NCBI GenBank assembly: GCA_029959195.1
Contig: CP114126.1
Coordinates: forward strand, 1,550,001-1,614,000
Direction: 5' to 3'
DNA length: 64,000 bases
Source of the DNA: Dictyophora rubrovolvata
Lineage: Eukaryota; Basidiomycota; Agaricomycetes; Phallales; Phallaceae
How positions within the stretch are numbered: position 1 is the stretch's first letter; every line of letters begins with the position of its first letter. Below are positions 56,641-64,000 of the stretch, piece by piece. The notes below the pieces were generated by a model. That model saw only the letters and a program-made list of their open reading frames with translations. It ran no database searches and was not told the origin of the DNA. The position numbers and the translations under genes were made by a program.

Positions 56641-57079
56641 ACATTCACCTGTTGTTGTCCAAACGTCGGTCATGATAGCATGTGTTGGGATCTCAGGCTG
56701 GTTGCGGACACAGAAAGGTGTGGTATTAGGTGCTAGTTATGTAATCTTCATAGCGTAACTTTTTCCGAATTTCTTGTCCAGCCGTGGTCCGTTGATTTCC
56801 ATCGAAACGGTACCTAGTTGCTAAGAAAAAGCTGCGACTGATGAGAGCCTTATTACTTATTTTCAAGTTTGATCGCCCCTCTTCCAACCGACGGCACACA
56901 TTTGCATGCACTACTCCCTTGGGCGTGCGAGGCTCGTTTTCAATTTGCTACCAGTCTCAGTCTCTCCGCCTCTCCGCCGTCCTCTCTCCTCGCGGCGTTC
57001 AGCATATCCTTCCTCCTCCCCAGTCTCAAACTTCACTTGGACTTGTTGGCAGCTGCCACCCCGTCGTGCATTCTCGAGC
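56641..57079 (+). promoter_or_regulatory. Upstream region of the kinase-like gene
   Basis: From about 56870 the sequence becomes GC- and pyrimidine-rich (runs of CTCTCCGCC and CCTCCTCCCC), looking like a basidiomycete 5' leader. The change of base composition near 56840 marks the left edge of the GC-rich island. Confidence 0.45.
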
Positions 57080-58828
57080 ATGTCAGGCTCTCCTGATGAT
57101 CTCTTTAACTATTCATCGGGACGCTGGTTGTAAGTCTTATGCATACATGTTGTTCTCTGGCGTATACATATGTCTAATCCGTAATCTCGCACATTCAGCG
57201 TCAACAATGATCTTCGCCTCGCAGAGCGCAGACGCGAGTTCGACGTCGACGAGCTTTGTCGACTTGCGGCGCAGTCTGTTGGTCGGACTTTGCAAGATAT
57301 CCACACATTTGTAAAGCTCGCCGAGGGCGGCTTCAACCGGACTTTCCTTATTACCATGCATGACGGCTTCGAGATGGTAGCCCGCATCCCGTACCCCGTC
57401 ACGGTCCCCAAGTTCTACGCCATCGCTAGTGAAGTGGCTACAATGCGTTTCCTCCGTTCCTCTGGGCTGCCTGTTCCCGAGGTTTACGATTACTCTCCTT
57501 CATCGGACAACGCTGCGAAGACGGAGTATATTTTCATGGAGTTTATGAGAGGCACGAAGCTCAGCGACGTGTGGCTAGAGCTGGAGGAACCGGATATCGT
57601 TTCTGTCTTGCGTCAACTCGTTCAACTCGAATCTCGCTTGATGTCAATTCCGTTTCCAGCTGGTGGAAGCCTCTACTATACCAGCGACCTGGAGAAGAAG
57701 GTGGCACGGAGGACGAGCATCCCGCTCAACGACGAGCAGCGCTTCTGCGTCGGTCCCGATGCCCGGCTGCATATGTGGTACGGAAGGAGGTCGCAGCTCG
57801 ACGTGGACAGGGGACCATGTACGCCACTCTCTGCCTTTTCGTTTGTCGAACTTTCCAGAACTACTACTTCGAGACTATAGACGAAAACGCCAAGGCAGCG
57901 CTCGTAGCAGCAGCTCGCAAGGAGCTGGCGTATCTGGAAAAGTTTGGTCGACCGCTACTACCGTTCCAGCGTGAAAGAAGGGAGGCCTATGGGTACAAGG
58001 AGCAGTCACCTTTGGACCACATCAAGAATCTCGAACGCTACCTTCTCATCGCATCCTCGCTCGTCCCCAAGAACTTAGCCCTCCATCATTTCCGTATCAA
58101 GCCTCCCGATCTCCAGCCCAGCAATGTCATCGTGTCGATACCGCCCGACTCTAACCAGTTGAAAATCGTGGGCCTGCTCGACTGACAACATGCCTCGATC
58201 TTACCCATGTTTCTCCTCGCTGGTATACCAGGTCGCATGCAGAACTACGATGACCCGGTCTCGCAGGCTCTGATCACCCCACCCTCACTGCCGGTGAACA
58301 TGGACGAGCTGGACCAATCCGAGCAGAACCACGCGATGGGACTCTACCACCGCCGTCTCCACTTCCACTACGTCAAGAACACGGAGGAGCACAACACGCT
58401 CCATCACGATGCATTGTCGGACCCCGTGTCCACGTTCATCTATCGCCTTTTCGACCAAGCTGGTGCTCCATGGGAAGGTGAGACCCACGCGCTGAAGACT
58501 ATGCTGATAGAGGCAACGGAGATATGGGGGAAGCTTATGGGGGAAGAAGGTGTGCCGTGTCCAGTCGCGTTCGAACCCAAGGACCTACACAAGATGAAGG
58601 AGCTGAGCGCAAAGCTGCAAGTAGCGGACGAGAATTTTGAGGGGTGCCGAGGCATGATTGGCTTCGAGATGGAGACCTGGGTGTCCAACGAACACTACAA
58701 GATGGCTATGGCCCTCGCCGAGCTGCTAAAGCTGAGAGTGTTGAAAGAGATCCTGGAGGAGGAAGTCCAGGCCAAGACTGAGGCGAATTGGTTCTTGAAC
58801 AATATGGACGAAGAGGATTACATGTAAT
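57080..58828 (+). pseudogene. APH-family (aminoglycoside-phosphotransferase-like) kinase, disrupted
   Basis: This is a fungal phosphotransferase-fold kinase related to the AIM9/FMP29-like group. Exon 1 is 57080-57129, exon 2 starts at 57199. Motifs: 'KLAEGGFNRTFLITMHDG' (Gly loop), 'MVARIPYPV' (the Lys is replaced by Arg, as often in this group) and 'SEVATMRFLRSSGLPVPEVY' (helix C Glu), with 'HHFRIKPPDLQPSNVIVS' where the catalytic HxDLxxxN is expected and 'GLLD' at the metal-binding D. The invariant DWQ that should follow reads D-stop-Q: a TGA at 58183-58185, after which the same frame continues for over 200 codons to 58828. The junction after 57818 also does not keep frame. GC content and codon use are well above the neighbours, so it looks like a recently arrived, now dead, copy of a gene from elsewhere in the genome. 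Confidence 0.75.
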
Positions 58829-59564
58829 GAATCGATTGAAGTATTCCATGGTGTGTTATTTTATTTAGTGCTATTGTAGTGTGGTTCGATTATGACCACG
58901 GTAGTCACCCAGGACGATGGGACGGAATTCCTTTGCATGTGTACAAGGGCTCTCCATTCCCATAGGATTTGCTCCCATATGCCACTTGTTTGCATTTAAC
59001 TAATTTCAGTTTACTATGATAAATACAGGCATTATCTTGTTGAGGACCGGAACGGCTTACACGGAGATCACGTGGAAATAGACTAATTAGCAATGGCGCG
59101 TTTGGTCAGCATTTGATTATATTGCAATTAGTATTTGATTCGTATTGAGTGCAGTTTCTCGCCTTTCCTTCATACTTATTAGATACTTAAGTCCCTCGTT
59201 CCTGCTTACTCATAAACCATGTATATAATAACCAATAGTTAAACAAAAATATCATCAGAGAGAGAGTTTCCCCCCATTTTTCACAACTTTTCCCTCAGTT
59301 TGAGCCTTAAGAAATATATCTTCTATCCATGGATTATATTATACAATTCTCTCTATCTATCTAAAAATCCCTTATTTTCCCTTGACACACATAAACACTG
59401 GTTCCCTGGATCTCTGCGTACTCCTGAGCGGCGCATATCAATCTATTACGACCTGAATGTTGCCTGAACGCCGGTGCCCTGCTTATTGATGGGACATGCC
59501 GGTGATATGTGACATGTGACACTGGACAAAACTGTTGCGCTGAACGCTTGGAGTTTTAACAAAC
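58829..59564. mobile_element. AT-rich region with a degraded element D relative
   Basis: The stretch about 59050-59445 ends TGAGCGGCGCATATCA and contains 'CTGGTTCCCTGGATCTCTGC', matching the right end of element D at 30030-30095. The left end is not clear. No coding is seen; the g1 start follows. Confidence 0.4.
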
Positions 59565-62500
59565 ATGCATCAAAAGTAAGTAATAGCCCCCCAACATTGA
59601 AAATAAAACTTACTTATTTTGATTAGAAATGATTTTTCGTCGCACTCCAAGCTTTGGAAAGCATACTCGTGGTTTCCTGGTCACAGCGAATATGAGCTGA
59701 GATGCACATGCAGAACCATTGAAAAGGCACTACACGAGTATAAGGAACAATTAGAACGTTGGATGAAGATGCTCATGATTCCACAAGACTGGAAGGTAGT
59801 TAGAACGTTCAGAATTTCACGTGCCTGCCTCTTTTAGACTCTCACAATATAAATATTAGATCTTTGCTGAGGATACTGACACGCTTTCCTCCATTCTTTT
59901 CAAATCCGTGGAGCTATATTTCAACTATCTCATTGATTTGTCCAATTTTGCCCGACGTACAACTCCCTATGTATCGTATGGTGGTATGACTGAAATCGAC
60001 GAGCTCGACTTTCCGCAACCTCAAATCATTCCTGACAAACATGACCCCTTAAAATACTACACAAGACTATCTAGGGCGATGCTGCACATGTTCACATATC
60101 CTGGTTTGAAGATATGTCGCTGTGAAATGGATGCGGCACGCAATACCTCGTTGCTCTTATTTTCATTGTTTGATTGGTTTGGGTTTATACAGCCAGGGTA
60201 TGGTATCTTGATGTTCAATAGATCACTCCACACGATTCATCATGTCACTCCGCAGCCCTTCCACAAAAGAAATGATCGACTCGATTCGTGTATTTAAGCG
60301 AAGTCCGCATCCTCAATGGACAAGAGATGGATTCGTTCCAATCGTGTTTCTTCCCCAACGTCTTCGGACTGTCATCGAACACAGACGTGTTGCATGGGCT
60401 TTGCAAAACGAACAATTTGATGATTGTCAAGTTCCGGAAATGTTAATTCCCCTAACATCGGCGGTTGAACAAACCCTGGAGGCGTTACTTGTTTATGCAA
60501 TCAATGATTGGAGACGGAAGCAAACAACAGATGAGGTAAGACATGATCTTGTGAAAGAGCTAGTGACTAAGAAACTGTCTACACTTCACAGAAGATATTT
60601 GTTCTTCCTGACTGGTTATTTATTCACGGAATCGTTTATGATGCACTTAAGGCCCATTGTTACACCTTCCTACCAAAGATTCTGGAATGTGACAACCATG
60701 GGGTACCATCACAATGGGAATTCATCTGTGTTCCAGTACAATGTTTCGAACTTTTCGCTAATCAGTTCTTTTACCTCCGTGCTAATCGAATCTCCATGTT
60801 GCTGGCAATACAACGGCATACAAAGAGGATTTGTCGAGTTCTTGATGATTTGGATCCCGTTTCTCCAATGTCACCAGTGCTAGCGACTCCTGAGCCTAAG
60901 TCCTCGAGGAATCCCATCTTTCTGAAACAGTCCAATGCGTAAATGACAAGCCAGTTATTGATAAACAAAATGAGGCCGCTGGGGCAGCCGCCCATTGCTT
61001 ATCGGACTGTATTCACCGGGCAGGACTGGAAAACCCGTCTCGGTGGTAAGCAAATAGCGAATGTACGAACGCCCTTCTAATTGCATAATAGTCAGAGGGA
61101 TCCCACACCGAGCAATTGGTCGTTTATGGATACTCTTCTTGACATAGATGCCATCGCAGCCTTGGGTCCTCAGAAATGCTTTCTTGTCGAATTTATTGAA
61201 AACTGGCAATCGCGGACTTCTGGACAGATATACTTACCTAAAGATTGGTTCACGACACAGGAAAAAGATGAAGTTGTATTTGTTATTTGTCAGGTTCTCA
61301 TTTCTGACTGCTATTGTAGAACCGTGATGGCCCATACTACTTGATTCCAAACCTACCCAAGATGGTACTGCAGATATGGACTTCGTGTCGAAAAGATGAC
61401 ATTGTTCTATTAACAGAAGAGGAGCTGCAAAGGAGGCATGTTGATTCACAATCATTCTCTCCCGACTTCTATCTCTCAACGCCTGCTCGCAAACAACGTG
61501 GAGACGTATATAAACCCATCCCGCTGGACAATCTCTGCCCGAATGCTATTCATTCCCTAGAACACTTTAGAGACGTTTTTCAATATGTCTCGCACGAATA
61601 CGAAGCAAAGATGGCTATATCTAGCCCATTCATGTGTACGCCGGGTTGTTGGTTAAAATAGTGAAATTGTTTTGGTTGGAGCGACGTATTGAGCTGATTT
61701 GAATTTTAGTGATACCGAGTCACGCTTTCCGTCTGCGCTTATCAGCGAATCTCCTCAAGTCAACTTCTCGCTCCTTTTACATTCTATCCAAACTGTTCCG
61801 ATTGACATGAACCCGTTAACACCTGACGTTAGTCTTCGAGTAACGATTCTGAATCCGGCATTGGTGGTAGCCGTTCAAGGACCTACTTTATGGCCAGCTG
61901 AGTTCGCGTGTTCTCCGGCGTCATCATGTTCACGACCGACAGATAAATCAGAAGCCTTACGTCGATTAGCGAAAGCAATTGAACCAAGTCTGAAGACGCA
62001 TCTCATAAACTGGCAACTACGATTCGAACAGGGTCTTGCTCCTACAAGAGACCTTCCACCGTGGTTCATGCTGTTTGGGTTAATATACGACGCTAAAGAA
62101 GTCACCGTCGTTGCACACATACCTTACATGAAGGATGATCATCGTTACTCATTTGTGTCTTGCATCATCGACACCATCTCTTTCCCACCTGTAAACGGAT
62201 CGGCGAAGGTCTCGGAACCGTGGTTTCTGGATCGACTTCGTGTCGGACTAGCACTATTGTCTTTGCAGAAACACGCGTTCCATATGGCCCAACTTTGGGA
62301 ATGTGTTGTCTGGCCCAATGATCTAGTCTCTTGGGAAGAGATCTTGGAAAGGGAGTATCTTGGACCTGTGTTGACGCCGGCTGAGAGGGGATATATGGTC
62401 GAACCTCACCCTATGACTCGACTGTATTTGCGGATACATGGATCGGATGAAACACTTGACGAGTGTAGCTCGAACAATGAAAATAATAAAGACGAACGAA

Positions 62501-62577
62501 GCGGGGAAGATATTGAAGATGATCGAAGTGAAAACGAAGAGGGTAGTGAGCGGGGACATACTGGTACCGACAATTAA
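59565..62577 (+). pseudogene. g1, nearly complete copy with about one break, unit VI
   Basis: The same eight-exon layout as the intact copy: 59565-59575, 59627-59795, 59860-60197, 60256-60535, 60592-61045, 61092-61272, 61320-61651 and 61710-62577. Every splice site is conserved, which independently confirms the unit I gene model. About one reading-frame break is seen in the middle, so it is called a pseudogene, though a sequencing error is possible. Conserved stretches include 'MFTYPGLKICRCEMDAARN', 'KIFVLPDWLFIHGIVYDAL' and 'WFMLFGLIYDAKEVTVVAHI'. The acidic tail is diverged and shorter. Confidence 0.8.
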
Positions 62578-62889
62578 CCTTTCGAGAAGCGTTTGAATCC
62601 ATATATTCACGATCCCTATACTATTCTCTTTGAAATTTTAACCGCTAATCATGACTAAATTGTTTTCAAAATTGCTCATTCAAGCCTTATATTATAGTAA
62701 ACATGCATCAATTGGACATTACTATTGATGTTAACCGTAGAATTATGAAGAAGGCGGAGCACTGGGAGATGAACTCAGTGACTAATAACCACGTCAACGA
62801 ACACGTCGTCGATCGCGATAAAGAAGACCAATGCATCATGCCGGAAGTGTTGTCATGATACTAGCTCGTTTGCGATGTCACCATTCAAT
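62578..62889. other. Gap between g1 and g2 3' ends, conserved block
   Basis: On the minus strand, about 62740-62880 resembles 42788-42915 ('ERASI' region). In both units it lies between the 3' ends of g1 and g2. It may be a relic of a third reading frame or a common 3' region. Confidence 0.45.
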
Positions 62890-63334
62890 ACGTTGCCTTG
62901 GGATATAAATCGCGATCTAGACATTGTACTATCCCGTTCAGCACTTCCGAGATGCTGTCGAGTCTTAATTTCTTGTCATTGCAGACACGTTCTACAGATG
63001 TTTGGAATGACCATTTGAAATGGGTCTCCAGCTCCACCATCGTAACGTTACTGAAGTGAACTCGAGCGCATGTTAGTAACACAGTGAAGAACATTACGAA
63101 CCTTGCGGTAATACTTATTTTAGAGTACTGGGTTCCTGAGTGTGCAGGATCTTTGGTCTTTTTGGGCCTCTTCTGATTGGTATTGTTGACTGGGATGCCA
63201 TTCTTCTCAAGCCATCTAGCGATTTGACCCGCCGTACTTGGTTGTTCTGTTTGATTCGTTCCTCCTTCCTGCCGATGATCAATACTTGCTCTCTTAATCG
63301 CCACTGCCAGTATGCTTGCTTGACGGGGAGCCGT
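62890..63334 (-). pseudogene. g2 5' fragment, unit VII
   Basis: Exon 1 (63334-63102) and part of exon 2 (63050 to about 62890) are recognisable: 'RQEGGTNQTEQPSTAGQIAR', 'WLEKNGIPVNNTNQKRPKKT' and 'NVTMVELETHFKWSFQTSVE'. The codon at the position of the unit I start reads ACG. The match ends abruptly at about 62890, so the nuclease-like part is absent. It is divergent from the g1 that starts at 63747. Confidence 0.8.
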
Positions 63335-63746
63335 AGATTATAATTGTTGAAACAAAAGGCGACAGTCCGACTCCAAAGATACGTATGAAGGCGGCATATT
63401 ATATCCCCCCTCTCATAATTATCGAAGTCGATGGTTTAGTAATTTCTGTAGGCCATTACAGACGATATCAATGTAACCTGAGTAAATTCATGGCTCGGAT
63501 AGTCATGTTTGCCGTATCCTGCCTCCCTGACAGTATTTCCTCCATCTGTAATCATCTCGGTTCATACCAAGCCGCCGTTCCGAATTGAAGCTCAGTTGCC
63601 TAACCCCGTACCATAGCCGTTTTGCCGAGTAAAAAGGGACGGTCCCGGACGGATAACGGCTTGTGCTGAGTTTATTCAGCACGTCACCTTGACGCGTGAG
63701 TACTCGTGAGTCGTGACATTGGGCAACGTCTTGTTCAACATACAAC
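63335..63746. promoter_or_regulatory. Divergent g1/g2 promoter region, unit VII
   Basis: 412 bases between the two starts. The block next to g2 (about 63335-63385, containing GTCGGACTGTCGCC on the minus strand) matches the block before the unit I g2 ATG. The rest is diverged from 25491-26033. Confidence 0.5.
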
Positions 63747-64000
63747 ATGCTTCAAAGGTAAGCAACTCCTCTCTTTAATGATCAAGATAAAACTTACATA
63801 TTCCGTAAGTAATGGTGTTCCATTAGAATGCAACCTTTGGAAAGTATACTCGAGGTTCCCTGATCACAGAGAACATGAACTGGAATGCACAAGCAAAACC
63901 ATTGAAGACGCACTACAGGAGTATAAAAAACAATTAGACCATTGGATGGAAATGCTCGTGATTCCCCAGGACTGGAAGGTACATATAAGATTCATGTCAC
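63747..64000 (+). CDS. g1, 5' end only, runs off the window, unit VII
   Basis: The first two exons are visible: 63747-63757 (MLQ plus the split codon) and 63810-63978, reading 'NGVPLECNLWKVYSRFPDHR' and 'MEMLVIPQDWK'. The second intron starts at 63979 and the window ends. It is open as far as seen, so it may be a further intact copy. Confidence 0.72.

Overview
This is a gene-sparse, repeat-rich stretch of a filamentous basidiomycete (Agaricomycete-like) nuclear genome. Nearly every recognisable gene is split by short introns of about 45-70 bases with GT..AG ends. The gene content is typically fungal: a HET-C2-type glycolipid transfer protein, a secreted DyP peroxidase, a salicylate-hydroxylase-like monooxygenase, a DUF3455 secreted protein, the RNA14 3'-end-processing factor and an APH-type kinase. 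No species is claimed.

Layout. 1-7.6 kb: three minus-strand genes (glycolipid transfer protein, an unrecognised coiled-coil protein, a jacalin-like lectin), followed by a decayed second copy of the first two genes, i.e. an old segmental duplication. 7.6-13 kb: almost nothing readable. 13.2-21.8 kb: a 41-residue secreted peptide, a DyP peroxidase, a convergent FAD monooxygenase and a multi-pass membrane protein. 22.4-44.1 kb and 55.6-64 kb: repeated copies of an unrecognised two-gene family. 44.9-54.7 kb: an ordinary host block (C2H2 zinc-finger protein and RNA14 back to back, a DUF3455 protein, a small Ser/Thr-rich membrane protein).

The unusual part is the two-gene family, here called g1 and g2. 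g1 (892 residues over 8 exons in its intact copy) and g2 (about 450-485 residues) start back to back, 430-540 bases apart. At least seven whole or partial copies lie in the window, and neighbouring units meet tail to tail. No known domain is recognised in g1. g2 has a PD...EAK motif followed by a Gln/Tyr helix, which resembles the PD-(D/E)XK nuclease fold; this is inference. The copy at 22.4-28.2 kb has an open g1 and a nearly complete g2. The others are truncated or broken, and the one at 37.8-42.5 kb is cut by a stack of transposons.

Between the family copies lies a nested layer cake of non-autonomous elements: solo LTRs with 5-base target duplications, a 138-base mini-LTR, hAT-like MITEs, a 1.9-kb TIR element and a roughly 480-base element with a long target duplication. 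No reverse transcriptase, integrase or transposase gene was recognised. Exon borders were placed by eye from splice motifs and reading frame; no alignment or expression data were available.
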